A stretch of 64,000 nucleotides of DNA, taken from Methylovorus mays. GTDB lineage: Bacteria; Pseudomonadota; Gammaproteobacteria; Burkholderiales; Methylophilaceae. Made by a program: the position numbers and the translations under genes. Under the pieces are notes generated by a model that saw only the letters and a list, made by a program, of their open reading frames with translations, was not told the DNA's origin and did not search any database. Within the stretch, counting starts at the first letter, position 1, and every line of letters starts with the position of its first letter. Below are positions 50,554-59,348 of the stretch, in pieces. Location: assembly GCF_020531915.1 (NCBI RefSeq), contig NZ_JAJAVG010000008.1:744001-808000 (forward strand). The letters are read 5' to 3'.

Positions 50554-51459
50554 TTAATAGTTCACAAACAATCGGTAACCCGACACAGTCTGATGATCGG
50601 CTGTGATGAGCAATTTGATCGGGAGTTCTTTGCCTGCGGCGATGCCACTAGCCGCCACAATATTGGCTGGCAGATACTCTGCCGGTGCAAATGTGCGTCG
50701 CAGTACTGCCTGGTCGTTCGCATCGGTCAAGGTCAATTCCAGCCGAGGGTAAGCTTGAACATGGGTGGCCTGGTTAACCAAGGTGCTGGTCAAGATGAGG
50801 AGGCCTTCATATTCGCCATCTTCCACCAAGTTGGCATCATCAATGACCAGCTTGTTGGCATCCTTTGGTAATTCAATGGTGCATTTCAACATTCCACAGG
50901 CCAGCTGCAGATAAGGTTTGCTACTTGGCCAGGCCAGTGCAAGTGTATTGCGCTGAAAATACGCGAATTGCAGTATAAGCGTGATGAACAGAAGCAATGC
51001 AACTGAACCACTCAGCCAAGGGAAATTTCGGGGTTGAATAGTGACTGTTTGTAGCTTGGATTTTGGTGCTGCATCACGCCAAGCTGGCTGAGCTGGAATA
51101 TAAGGTGGCGTTTGAGGTGGTACATGCATCTCAACAGCCTCAGGTGTAACAGCCTCAGGTGTAACAGCCTCAGGTGCAACAACCTCGGGGGCAGCAACCT
51201 CGGGGGCAGCAACCTCGGGGGCAGCAACCTCAGGGGCAGCAACCTCGGGGGCAGCAACCTCGGGGGCAGCAACCTCAGGGGCAGCAACCTCAGGGGCAGC
51301 AACCTCAGGGGCAGCAACCTCGGCCTCATGCAAATGATCCAGCGCATTAAAAACATGCTGGCATTCGCCGCATCGTACCGTGCCTCGCCGTAGCGATAAC
51401 TGCTCCGGCTTCACGTGAAACACGGTGGAACACGCGGGGCAGGAGGTGATCAGACTCAT
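50554..51459 (-). CDS. Zinc-ribbon, DUF3426 membrane protein with VAAPE repeats
   Basis: A 301-residue protein. The N-terminal MJ0042-type zinc ribbon has CPAC (residues 7-10) and CGEC (30-33). A low-complexity stretch of 12 five-residue repeats, VAAPE then AVTPE (about 48-107), links it to a single membrane helix (about 150-170) and the C-terminal DUF3426 domain (about 185-300), which is presumably periplasmic. The start codon overlaps the prmA stop (ATGA). This family sits after prmA in many betaproteobacteria; its function is not known. Confidence 0.88.
   Translation of the reverse strand: MSLITSCPACSTVFHVKPEQLSLRRGTVRCGECQHVFNALDHLHEAEVAAPEVAAPEVAAPEVAAPEVAAPEVAAPEVAAPEVAAPEVAAPEVVAPEAVTPEAVTPEAVEMHVPPQTPPYIPAQPAWRDAAPKSKLQTVTIQPRNFPWLSGSVALLLFITLILQFAYFQRNTLALAWPSSKPYLQLACGMLKCTIELPKDANKLVIDDANLVEDGEYEGLLILTSTLVNQATHVQAYPRLELTLTDANDQAVLRRTFAPAEYLPANIVAASGIAAGKELPIKLLITADHQTVSGYRLFVNY
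51139..51318 (-). repeat. 15-bp tandem repeat encoding VAAPE
   Basis: Twelve in-frame 15-bp units inside the DUF3426 gene: nine near-identical units (VAAPE, 51184-51318), one VVAPE and two diverged AVTPE units. The nine differ only by synonymous A/G changes at one position, which suggests recent slippage or unequal recombination. Confidence 0.95.
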
Positions 51460-52343
51460 CTTTTACGACCGGTGAGTAGCACCCAGCTATCCATGAATTG
51501 CGGGGCATCCATATCAAACCATTCGGCATAGATCGCAGAGACTTGTTCCTGCTGCTCACGCAAGATGCCAGAAAGCGCAATGCGGCCTTGAGGCTTGCAG
51601 GCCGCTGCAAGTGCTGGCGCCAGTACCATCAATGCACTGGAGAGAATATTGGCAACCACCAAGTCGGCGAAGCTGTCAGGGAGTTGCTTGGGAAGGTAAA
51701 ACTCTGCTTCCACACCATTATTCTCGGCATTGAATACACTGGACTGTATGGCTTGCGGATCAATATCCACGCCGATGACTTTACCCGCGCCTAATTTGCT
51801 GGCTGCAATTGCCAGAATTCCGGAGCCACAGCCGTAATCCAGTACGGTGAGGTCTGCGCTGACCTGATCTGCCAGCCATGCCAGACACAAGTGCGTGGTG
51901 GGGTGGCTCCCCGTGCCAAATGCCAGACCAGGATCCAGGACGATGTTCAAAGCATCCGGATTAGGAGCGTCATGCCATGAGGGGACTATCCAAAGGTCAT
52001 CTCGAATCCGGATCGGGTCGAATTGCGACTGTGTAGCACGTACCCAGTCCTGCTCGGCAATGTGTTCCGTGGTGTAGGGCAGGGCGCCGAGACCGGTGGT
52101 TGTAGCCAACTCCGCCATTAACACGGGAATGTCGGTAGATTCTGCCAGCAGGGCACTGACAATGTTGTGTTGCCAGATGCCAGGAGGTGGGTCCCCTGGT
52201 TCACCAAAAATCGGTTGTTCATCAGGGGTTTCGGCATTGGCATCTTCAATGCTGGCGGACAACGCCCCCAGTTCCATCAGGGTGTCACTGATGAGGTCGG
52301 CGGTGTTGTCTCTGGCTTCTATTTTCAGCGATAACCAGGCCAT
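51456..52343 (-). CDS. prmA: Ribosomal protein L11 methyltransferase
   Basis: A 295-residue SAM methyltransferase that trimethylates L11 of the 50S subunit. The start is the ATG at 52343 (MAWLSLKIEARD), one base after the accC stop; the longer frame to 52415 is inside accC. The SAM motif is VLDYGCGSGILAIAASKLGA and the post-motif NILSSAL is present. The WxxxWxxP-like N-terminal substrate domain is normal, with DDLWIVPSWHDAP. Confidence 0.95.
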   Translation of the reverse strand: MAWLSLKIEARDNTADLISDTLMELGALSASIEDANAETPDEQPIFGEPGDPPPGIWQHNIVSALLAESTDIPVLMAELATTTGLGALPYTTEHIAEQDWVRATQSQFDPIRIRDDLWIVPSWHDAPNPDALNIVLDPGLAFGTGSHPTTHLCLAWLADQVSADLTVLDYGCGSGILAIAASKLGAGKVIGVDIDPQAIQSSVFNAENNGVEAEFYLPKQLPDSFADLVVANILSSALMVLAPALAAACKPQGRIALSGILREQQEQVSAIYAEWFDMDAPQFMDSWVLLTGRKR

Positions 52344-52344
52344 G

Positions 52345-53694
52345 CTACTTGCTGCTGATGCCCAGCTTGTGTTCGAGATAGTGAATGCTGGTTTCACCCA
52401 GGTGGAATGCAGCATCGTTCATCAAATCACTGTGCAGTGGCACGTTGGTCTTAATGCCTTCGACTACCATTTCCGATAAGGCGATACGCATGCGGGCAAT
52501 CGCCTGCTGACGTGTATCGCCATAAGCAATCAGTTTGCCAATCATGGAATCATAGTGTGGTGGAACCAGATAGTTCTGATAGGCGTGGGTATCAACCCGA
52601 ATGCCAGGACCGCCAGGCATGTGGAAAGTGTTGATACGGCCAGGTGATGGGACAAAGTTGTAGGGGTCTTCCGCATTGATACGGCACTCAATGGCGTGAC
52701 CACGCAGTACGATGTCGCTCTGCTTGAAAGAGAGCTTTTCGCCTGCTGCAATTAGTATCTGCTGCTGAACGATATCAATGCCCGTGATCATTTCGGTGAC
52801 CGGATGTTCAACCTGTACCCGGGTATTCATTTCAATGAAGTAGAACTCGCCGTTTTCATACAGGAACTCAAAGGTACCCGCACCGCGGTAATTGATGCGA
52901 CGGCAGGCATCGGCACAACGCTCGCCGATTTTTTCGCGCATTTTCTGGGTGATGCCAGGGGCGGGGGCTTCTTCCAGTACCTTTTGGTGACGGCGTTGCA
53001 TTGAACAATCGCGTTCGCCCAGATACACGGCATTGCCATGTTCGTCCGACAGCACCTGAATCTCAATGTGGCGCGGCTGTTCGAGGAATTTTTCCATGTA
53101 GACGGTTGGGTTGCCAAAGGCTGCACCTGCTTCGGCTTTGGTCATGCTTACTGAATTCAGCAAGGCCGCCTCCGTATGCACGACGCGCATGCCGCGACCA
53201 CCACCTCCACCAGCCGCCTTGATGATGACAGGGTAGCCGATTTCCTTGGCGGTACGCATGATGACGTCAGGATCATCCGGTAATGCACCCTCGGAGCCTG
53301 GCACGCATGGTACGCCCGCCGCTTTCATCGCATCCTTGGCGCTGACCTTGTCGCCCATCAGGCGTATGGTCTCAGCACGCGGGCCGATAAATACAAAACC
53401 ACTTTGTTCTACACGTTCTGCGAAGTCCGCGTTTTCGGATAAAAAGCCATAACCGGGGTGTATGGCTTCAGCATCGGTGACTTCTGCCGCACTGATCACG
53501 GCTGGAATATTCAGATAACTTTGACTGGAGGGCGCAGGGCCAATGCAGACGGATTCATCTGCGAGTTTGACGTACTTGGCTTCACGGTCGGCTTCGGAAT
53601 GCACCGCAACCGTCTTGATGCCAAGCTCGCGACATGCGCGCTGTATGCGCAGCGCAATTTCGCCGCGGTTGGCAATGAGGACTTTTTCAAACAT
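52345..53694 (-). CDS. accC: Acetyl-CoA carboxylase, biotin carboxylase subunit
   Basis: Carboxylates biotin on AccB with ATP and bicarbonate, the first half of malonyl-CoA formation. A 449-residue ATP-grasp enzyme, starting [17 protein letters not shown] at the ATG at 53694 with a GAGG site. It has the glycine-rich loop [11 protein letters not shown] and the catalytic [14 protein letters not shown]. It follows accB by 10 bp and precedes prmA by 1 bp. Confidence 0.97.
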   Translation of the reverse strand: MFEKVLIANRGEIALRIQRACRELGIKTVAVHSEADREAKYVKLADESVCIGPAPSSQSYLNIPAVISAAEVTDAEAIHPGYGFLSENADFAERVEQSGFVFIGPRAETIRLMGDKVSAKDAMKAAGVPCVPGSEGALPDDPDVIMRTAKEIGYPVIIKAAGGGGGRGMRVVHTEAALLNSVSMTKAEAGAAFGNPTVYMEKFLEQPRHIEIQVLSDEHGNAVYLGERDCSMQRRHQKVLEEAPAPGITQKMREKIGERCADACRRINYRGAGTFEFLYENGEFYFIEMNTRVQVEHPVTEMITGIDIVQQQILIAAGEKLSFKQSDIVLRGHAIECRINAEDPYNFVPSPGRINTFHMPGGPGIRVDTHAYQNYLVPPHYDSMIGKLIAYGDTRQQAIARMRIALSEMVVEGIKTNVPLHSDLMNDAAFHLGETSIHYLEHKLGISSK

Positions 53695-53704
53695 GGAAAC
53701 CTCG

Positions 53705-54157
53705 TTAGCCAATAATAAAGAGTGGTTCGCCGTATTCTACCGGCTGACCGTTTTCAACAAGTATCGCCTTGATCACACCGGTGTGATCCGCTTCGATTTC
53801 GTTGAGTAGTTTCATGGCTTCAATAATGCAAAGTGTGCTGCCTGCGGTGATGCTGCTGCCCACTTCAACGAAAGGCTTGGCATCAGGGGAAGGGGAGCGA
53901 TAGAACGTACCGACCATCGGGGATTTCACCACATGGCCTTCAATGACAGGCGCAGCGGCTGCTTCAGCAACAGCTGGAGCAGCAGCCTGCGGGGCAGGAG
54001 CTGCCTGGATATACTGTGGAGCGAACTGCATGCCGGCATGGGCATTGGGCAGGTTGCGACTGATACGGACTTTTTCTTCACCTTCGGTCAATTCCAGCTC
54101 GGAGATGCCGGACTCTTCGACCAGGTCGATCAGTTTCTTCAGTTTGCGTAAATCCAT
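53705..54157 (-). CDS. accB: Acetyl-CoA carboxylase, biotin carboxyl carrier protein
   Basis: A 150-residue BCCP. The N-terminal helix ([25 protein letters not shown]) mediates docking to AccC, an Ala/Pro-rich linker follows (about 50-75), and the biotinyl domain carries [11 protein letters not shown] with the biotinylated Lys near residue 116. It also has the protruding thumb typical of this BCCP class. A GAGG site precedes the ATG. Confidence 0.97.
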   Translation of the reverse strand: MDLRKLKKLIDLVEESGISELELTEGEEKVRISRNLPNAHAGMQFAPQYIQAAPAPQAAAPAVAEAAAAPVIEGHVVKSPMVGTFYRSPSPDAKPFVEVGSSITAGSTLCIIEAMKLLNEIEADHTGVIKAILVENGQPVEYGEPLFIIG

Positions 54158-54208
54158 GTTGAACCTCTAAATGATTAAAGCGCATGTGACATGCGGTTAT
54201 GTTGGTAG

Positions 54209-54664
54209 TTAATGTTGTAAACGGCGGATGGCGTAATCCAGCGCCAGAGAATAACCATGAGCGCCAAGCCCGCTGATGACCCCGACTGCGATATCCGAAA
54301 AATACGAATGATGGCGGAAGGATTCACGGGCATGTACGTTGGAAAGATGAACTTCGATAAAGGGTACTTTAACGGCGGACAAGGCGTCGCGCAGAGCAAC
54401 CGAAGTATGGGTGAAGGCGGCCGGGTTGATGATCACAAAATCCGCAGGATGTCTGGCGAGATCGTGCACACGCGCAATCAACTCCGCCTCGGCATTGCTC
54501 TGAAACGTTGTCAGGACCACGCCATGCGCCTCCGCTTGCTCTTGCAGGCGCTGGTTGATTGCCTGCAGCGTATCGCTGCCGTAATGGTCAGGCTCGCGCA
54601 ACCCCAGCATATTGAGGTTGGGGCCATGCAATACGAGTATGGAGGGAGTCGTATCAGCAACCAT
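54209..54664 (-). CDS. aroQ: 3-dehydroquinate dehydratase, type II
   Basis: Third step of the shikimate pathway. At 151 residues it has the standard length of the dodecameric type II enzyme, with the N-terminal [16 protein letters not shown] (catalytic Arg and Tyr), [14 protein letters not shown], and the HLSNVHARE stretch with catalytic His. It lies just upstream of accB, a linkage seen in many proteobacteria. Confidence 0.96.
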   Translation of the reverse strand: MVADTTPSILVLHGPNLNMLGLREPDHYGSDTLQAINQRLQEQAEAHGVVLTTFQSNAEAELIARVHDLARHPADFVIINPAAFTHTSVALRDALSAVKVPFIEVHLSNVHARESFRHHSYFSDIAVGVISGLGAHGYSLALDYAIRRLQH

Positions 54665-54782
54665 GGCAGTGGGATTCGGGGGACCGGAGACGCGCTTTCA
54701 TGGCAGCAAGTTTGCCGTAAATTGGGGGATATTGTCCAGTGAATTGACGATATTTACAGAATTTACATGTTTTTGAAAACTT

Positions 54783-55337
54783 CTATGGGGCGTTGCTGGC
54801 TTGCAGCAAGGGCTTGACGCTTTGTTCCAGAAGATGGCGTGTAATCCGGCCAAAGTAACTTTTGACAATATGGCCGTCGCGATCAATGACAACGGTGTAA
54901 GGCAACACGCTGCGGTGGTTGCCCAGGCTGTAACTCAGGGGGCCTGCTTCAGTATCTGCTGCGAAAAGAGGATAGCCTACCGGGGCCTCCCTAGCAAACT
55001 GATTTACACTTTCCTGGTCCTCGGCGGCAATACCCACCACGACTAAGCCTTCTTTCTTGTATAGCGCCTGCAGTTCGCTTAGCTCAGGCATTTCTTCGCG
55101 GCAGGGAGGGCACCAGGTTGCCCAGAAATTAACCACCAGAATCTGTCCACGTAACTCGGACATGGGCTGCATGAAGCCATTTACATCGGGCAATATCACG
55201 GCAAAAAAGCGGGATGTGCTGGCGGCTGGATGATCTTCGCTGAAGCCGCCATGTTGCCAGCGGCTGACAAGCGAATAGACACCAGTGGCAATCAGCAGCA
55301 AGGCAAGGATGAATAAGGCGCGGCGGGAAAGCATCAT
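54783..55337 (-). CDS. TlpA-like membrane-anchored thioredoxin
   Basis: A redoxin of about 184 residues starting at the ATGATG at 55337/55334, one base after the dsbD stop. It has an N-terminal membrane anchor (about residues 7-24) and a periplasmic TlpA/ResA-type fold with the active site WCPPC (FWATWCPPCREEMPEL) and a cis-Pro loop (VLPYTVVIDRDG). Coupled to dsbD, it probably receives reducing power from it, for example to reduce haem-binding Cys in cytochrome c maturation. Confidence 0.9.
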   Translation of the reverse strand: MMLSRRALFILALLLIATGVYSLVSRWQHGGFSEDHPAASTSRFFAVILPDVNGFMQPMSELRGQILVVNFWATWCPPCREEMPELSELQALYKKEGLVVVGIAAEDQESVNQFAREAPVGYPLFAADTEAGPLSYSLGNHRSVLPYTVVIDRDGHIVKSYFGRITRHLLEQSVKPLLQASNAP

Positions 55338-55338
55338 G

Positions 55339-57180
55339 TCAGCAATAGGCAATGCCGGTTTCGCAGCCCAGTGTATGGCGGGCACGCAAAAACTGCTCGC
55401 TATTCTGATAGCCGATCAGTTTGAGTTTTGGGTCACGTTGATCCTGCCCATGGAAAAACAGGATGGCAGGTGGGCCAAACAGCTGGAAACGTTGCAGCAA
55501 TGCGGCATCTGCCGGAGTGTTCTGAGTAACATCTGCTTGCAGCAAAACTACATTTTCCAGAGATTGCTGTACGCGCGGGTCACTAAAGGTGAACTGTTCC
55601 AGCTCCTTGCAGGCAACACACCAATCTGCATAAAAATCCAGCATCACGATTTTGCCTTTGGCATCGGCCAGGGATTGCTGCAGCTCTTCCAGACTATGGA
55701 TGCGTTTGAAAGGCAATGCAGTGGCTGTGGAGGCTTTTTGCAAATTGGCAGTGTTAAAGCCAGAGAGAGGTTGCAACGGAGATTTTGCGCCGCTGAATGC
55801 GCCTATCAGCATCATTACTCCCAGCAGGAACAGGATAATGCCCAGACCCTTCCATACACGTTGCCATCCGGTGGCGGTTTCAGGCAAGCGATCAAGCGCA
55901 TGCAGAAAGATGGCAGGGACAATCAACAGGGCCGCCCAGAGGGCCATTTGTACCGGCAGTGGGATCACCGGGCTGATCAGTAACAGGGCGACATAGAGCA
56001 TGACCACGCCAAACAGCTGCCGTATACGCTCCATCCATGGCCCCGCCTTGGGCAGGAGGCTGCCTGCCGAGGCACCGATCAGCAGGAGGGGCAGGCCCAT
56101 GCCCAGGGATAGCGCAAACAAGGCGCTGCCTCCCAGCCAGACATCGCGCGTCTGGCTGATATACAGCAGAGCTCCAGCCAATGGGGCTGCCACACAAGGG
56201 CTCACGATCAGCGCGGACACTACACCCATCAGAAATACTCCGGCGAAATGACCGCCACGGATACGGCTGTTGGTACCGGTCAGGCGATCTGCCAGCGACT
56301 GCGGCAGGCGGATTTCATAAAAGCCAAACATGGATAGTGCAAGCAGCACAAAGAGAAGTGCCGTGGCTCCCAGTACCCACGGTGTTTGCAAGGCGTTGCT
56401 CAGCAGTTGCCCAGATAAGCCGGCAGCGATACCTGCCAATGTGTAACTGAGCGACATGCCGAACACGTAAGCGGCGGACAGCAGGATGGCGTGGCCTTTA
56501 CTCCCGTGGCCATGTGACTTGCTGCCGACAATAATGCCTGACAGGATAGGGATCATGGGCAACATGCAGGGGGTGAAAGCGAGGAGCAGGCCGATGCCAA
56601 AAAAGCCGCTCAGTATCAGCCATAGTTTGCCGCTACCCAACAGGCCTGCTATACGGTCCTGCTCGGGTGGAGGAGTTGTGGAGGATTGTTCGGTGGCGTC
56701 TCCCCCCAAGCTGACATCCAGTATTTTATGGATAGGGGGGTAGCACAGGCCTTTTTCGCTGCACCCCTGATAAGTGGCGTTAAGCTTGAGAATGGCAGGG
56801 ACATCACCGCTGAAGGCCAGTTGTATTTTGGCTTCGGTTTCACGGTGAAAAACATAGGTAGTACCAAAGCTGGGATCTTTTTTTGATTCGCCGGGCGGCA
56901 TGCTGATATCGGTGACCGTTACGCCAGGTGTTGCGCTGGAAAACTTGATGCGATCCCGGTAAAGGTAATGACCGGGAGCAATCTGGAAAACGGCTTGCAA
57001 GGTATCCTGTCGTATTGAGCCCACTTCCAGCTTGAACGCTTCATCGGGTGGCAGAATGCCGTCGTCGTCGCTGGTAAACAGTGCCAGCTTGCTGCTGAGC
57101 GGCGCGGCGGTTGCAGGGGCGCTGGACAGGGCGGGGAGCAGACTGCATAACATCAGCAGCACATTCAAAAGATATTTCAT
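55339..57180 (-). CDS. dsbD: Thiol:disulfide interchange protein DsbD
   Basis: Carries electrons from cytoplasmic thioredoxin to the periplasm. The 613-residue protein starts at the ATG at 57180 with a signal peptide (to about residue 25). The alpha domain has the redox pair in YQGCSEKGLCYPP. The eight-helix membrane core has the two Cys in FTPCMLP and SPCVAAPL. The C-terminal gamma domain has CVAC (DWCVACKELE). All six redox Cys are present. cutA precedes it by 4 bp, as is common. Confidence 0.95.
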   Translation of the reverse strand: MKYLLNVLLMLCSLLPALSSAPATAAPLSSKLALFTSDDDGILPPDEAFKLEVGSIRQDTLQAVFQIAPGHYLYRDRIKFSSATPGVTVTDISMPPGESKKDPSFGTTYVFHRETEAKIQLAFSGDVPAILKLNATYQGCSEKGLCYPPIHKILDVSLGGDATEQSSTTPPPEQDRIAGLLGSGKLWLILSGFFGIGLLLAFTPCMLPMIPILSGIIVGSKSHGHGSKGHAILLSAAYVFGMSLSYTLAGIAAGLSGQLLSNALQTPWVLGATALLFVLLALSMFGFYEIRLPQSLADRLTGTNSRIRGGHFAGVFLMGVVSALIVSPCVAAPLAGALLYISQTRDVWLGGSALFALSLGMGLPLLLIGASAGSLLPKAGPWMERIRQLFGVVMLYVALLLISPVIPLPVQMALWAALLIVPAIFLHALDRLPETATGWQRVWKGLGIILFLLGVMMLIGAFSGAKSPLQPLSGFNTANLQKASTATALPFKRIHSLEELQQSLADAKGKIVMLDFYADWCVACKELEQFTFSDPRVQQSLENVVLLQADVTQNTPADAALLQRFQLFGPPAILFFHGQDQRDPKLKLIGYQNSEQFLRARHTLGCETGIAYC

Positions 57181-57184
57181 GGGG

Positions 57185-57538
57185 TCAGGCCGTCGTTTCC
57201 TCGTTAAGCCACGCCAGGTAAGCGGGCAATCCAGTGCTGATTGGGACACAGAGGATTTCGGGAAGTTCGTAGGGATGCTGCTGCACAATCGCTTGCTGCA
57301 AGGCGGCATATTGCGTGCGGCATGTCTTGATCAATAGCGGGATTTCATTGGCGGTTTCGACTTTACCCTGCCAGCGATACACGGATGTGCAAGGCGCCAG
57401 TATATTGACGCAGGCAGCCAGCCGGGCATTGACCAGATAATCGGCCAGTTGCGTGGCCGAGTCCTGGTCTGGCAGATTGGTCACGACCAGAATCGCCTCG
57501 CTGGCTGTCATTGTGTTCGATAAGGTGTCATGTGACAT
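57185..57538 (-). CDS. cutA: Divalent-cation tolerance protein CutA
   Basis: A 117-residue trimeric ferredoxin-like protein with the family motifs AACVNILAPCTSVYRWQGKVE and LLIKTC, plus HPYELPEILCVPI. Implicated in copper tolerance in E. coli, but its exact function is not settled. It is the first gene of cutA-dsbD-tlpA-like-aroQ-accB-accC-prmA. Confidence 0.93.
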   Translation of the reverse strand: MSHDTLSNTMTASEAILVVTNLPDQDSATQLADYLVNARLAACVNILAPCTSVYRWQGKVETANEIPLLIKTCRTQYAALQQAIVQQHPYELPEILCVPISTGLPAYLAWLNEETTA

Positions 57539-57650
57539 GATGTCAGCATCCCCGACTTGAAATATCCATGTAAGGCTTCATTTACAAGGGAACAAGGTGG
57601 CTCACATGACGTCAGACCCTTGCTTCGCTATTTTTTAAAGTACTGCTTAT

Positions 57651-58073
57651 ATGCCTTTACCCTTGCTGCTGCTGATTTTACTCGCATTCCCCGTTGTCGA
57701 GATATGGTTATTGATAGAACTGGCCGCGCGCTATGGCGTTTGGGTACTGGTTTACCTGGTGGTGGTCGCCATTCTGGGCTGGCGTTTGATTCAGGACGAA
57801 AAGCTCATGATGCTGGGGCGCATGACCCAAACCCTGAGCCAGGGAGGAGCTCCTGCCCGCGCCTTGTTCAGCGGCGCTAAAAACATGCTGGCTGGCATTT
57901 TGCTGATTATTCCTGGGGTGGTGACCGACGCCATTGCCGTGATTCTGCTGCTATTGCCTTCGGCCAAGCCGGAGGTGTTTGATGAAACCGTGCAAGCTGA
58001 GCCCCGCCAGAGCCGCAGGCCAGCAGCGGCGAACGATGATGTTATTGAGGGTGAATATACGCGCGAAGATTGA
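57651..58073 (+). CDS. fxsA: Membrane protein FxsA
   Basis: A 140-residue polytopic protein with hydrophobic helices at about residues 3-22, 26-45 and 75-102. The FxsA signature is in the N-terminal part (FPVVEIWLLIELAARYG) and GWRLIQDEKLMMLGRM. In E. coli it relieves phage T7 exclusion by F; its cellular role is unknown. Many betaproteobacteria have it upstream of groES-groEL, but here a ferredoxin reductase gene follows. Confidence 0.88.
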   Translation: MPLPLLLLILLAFPVVEIWLLIELAARYGVWVLVYLVVVAILGWRLIQDEKLMMLGRMTQTLSQGGAPARALFSGAKNMLAGILLIIPGVVTDAIAVILLLLPSAKPEVFDETVQAEPRQSRRPAAANDDVIEGEYTRED

Positions 58074-58261
58074 ACATGGTCATGCAGAGCTCTGGGGCTA
58101 TGCAAGGTCTGTTTGCAGGTCGGCATACAGCTTGATCCAAGGCTTGTGTTAAACTCGCGCCTCACCTAATGGATTGTTTTTGTGCACATTAATTCTTCGC
58201 AGCCTCATGGCCGATCCGGCTTGATGCCACTTTCATCATTGTAGAATCAGGAATTGAACGC

Positions 58262-59296
58262 ATGTCTCACCAAGTAACCGTCAAGCCTAGCGGCCATCGC
58301 TTTGTTGTTGAGGGCGATGCCACCGTATTGAGCGCCGCCATTGATGCAGGCCTGGGCTTGCCCTATGGTTGCCGTAACGGCGCCTGTGGCGCGTGCAAAG
58401 GCAAAGTGCTACAAGGAGAGGTGAGCCATCACGATCATCAGGCCTCCGCCCTGACTGACACCGACAAGGCCAATGGCCTGGCATTGCTGTGCTGTGCGGT
58501 TCCGCAAACTGATCTGGTCATTGAATGCCGCGAAGCCACAGGCAGTAATGGCATACGCCCACGTATCATGCCGGTCCGCGTGCAGAAAATGGAAAAGCTG
58601 TCACACGATGTAATGGCGCTGTATTTGAAGCTGCCCAGCAATGAGCGCATGCAGTTTCTGGCAGGCCAATATATAGAATTTCTGCTTAAAGACGGCAAGC
58701 GCCGCGCTTTTTCGCTGGCGAATGCGCCACACCATGATGAATTACTTGAATTGCATCTGCGCCTGATTCCTGGCGGCACTTTTACCGAATACGTCTTCAA
58801 CGAAATGCAGGAAAAAGCCATTTTGCGCCTGGAAGGGCCGTTTGGCAGTTTTTACCTGCGTGAAGACCATGACAAGCCCATCATTTTCGTCGCGGGTGGG
58901 ACGGGTTTTGCGCCGATTAAAGGCATTATCGAGCATATCCTGCATCAAAAAACGCCTCGCAAGATGGTGCTTTACTGGGGGGCGCGTTCGCTAGAAGACC
59001 TTTACATGCCGGAGCTGCCCATGCGCTGGCTGGAGGAATCCAATCTTTTCAGCTATGTGCCGGTATTATCCGAACCCAAGGACGAAGACGCCTGGCAAGG
59101 GCGGCGCGGACTGGTGCATGAAGCCGTGCTGGAAGACTTTGCCGATCTGAGTGCTTATCAGGTGTATTGCTGTGGTGCGCCGCAGATGGTGGATGTTGCG
59201 CATCAGGCCTTCCAGCTGAAGGGCTTGCCAGAAGACGAGTTCTTTTCGGATGCGTTTACGTTTTCCAATCCACCACCCAAGCCTGCGGCGTTATGA
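58262..59296 (+). CDS. 2Fe-2S ferredoxin / NAD(P)H:flavin oxidoreductase (AscD-like)
   Basis: A 344-residue electron-transfer protein. The N-terminal plant-type 2Fe-2S domain (1-90) has YGCRNGACGACKGKV and a fourth Cys in ALLCCAV. An FAD domain follows (RAFSLANAP) and an NAD(P)-binding domain (GGTGFAPIKG, then YCCGAPQMV). It matches the proteins annotated as CDP-6-deoxy-delta-3,4-glucoseen reductase, but with no deoxysugar genes nearby that name is probably only by homology; a general reductase role is more likely. The ATG is 188 bp from fxsA, so it has its own promoter. Confidence 0.88.
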   Translation: MSHQVTVKPSGHRFVVEGDATVLSAAIDAGLGLPYGCRNGACGACKGKVLQGEVSHHDHQASALTDTDKANGLALLCCAVPQTDLVIECREATGSNGIRPRIMPVRVQKMEKLSHDVMALYLKLPSNERMQFLAGQYIEFLLKDGKRRAFSLANAPHHDELLELHLRLIPGGTFTEYVFNEMQEKAILRLEGPFGSFYLREDHDKPIIFVAGGTGFAPIKGIIEHILHQKTPRKMVLYWGARSLEDLYMPELPMRWLEESNLFSYVPVLSEPKDEDAWQGRRGLVHEAVLEDFADLSAYQVYCCGAPQMVDVAHQAFQLKGLPEDEFFSDAFTFSNPPPKPAAL

Positions 59297-59322
59297 TCGT
59301 GAGGCGAAAGCCTTAATTCAAC

Positions 59323-59348
59323 GGGCAGGCGCCCGAGTGGCGCTGCCC
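59323..59348 (-). terminator. Hairpin directly after hemY
   Basis: On the minus strand GGGCAG pairs with CTGCCC, with an inner CGCC/GGCG extension, starting at the base after the hemY stop. Only a weak T-tract follows (GTTGAATTAAGG). It also lies 27 bp after the convergent reductase gene, so it may end both transcripts. Confidence 0.5.

Noticed and set aside
51139-51318. Possible CRISPR-like array
   Set aside because: The units are contiguous 15-mers without spacers and encode VAAPE in frame; it is a coding tandem repeat.
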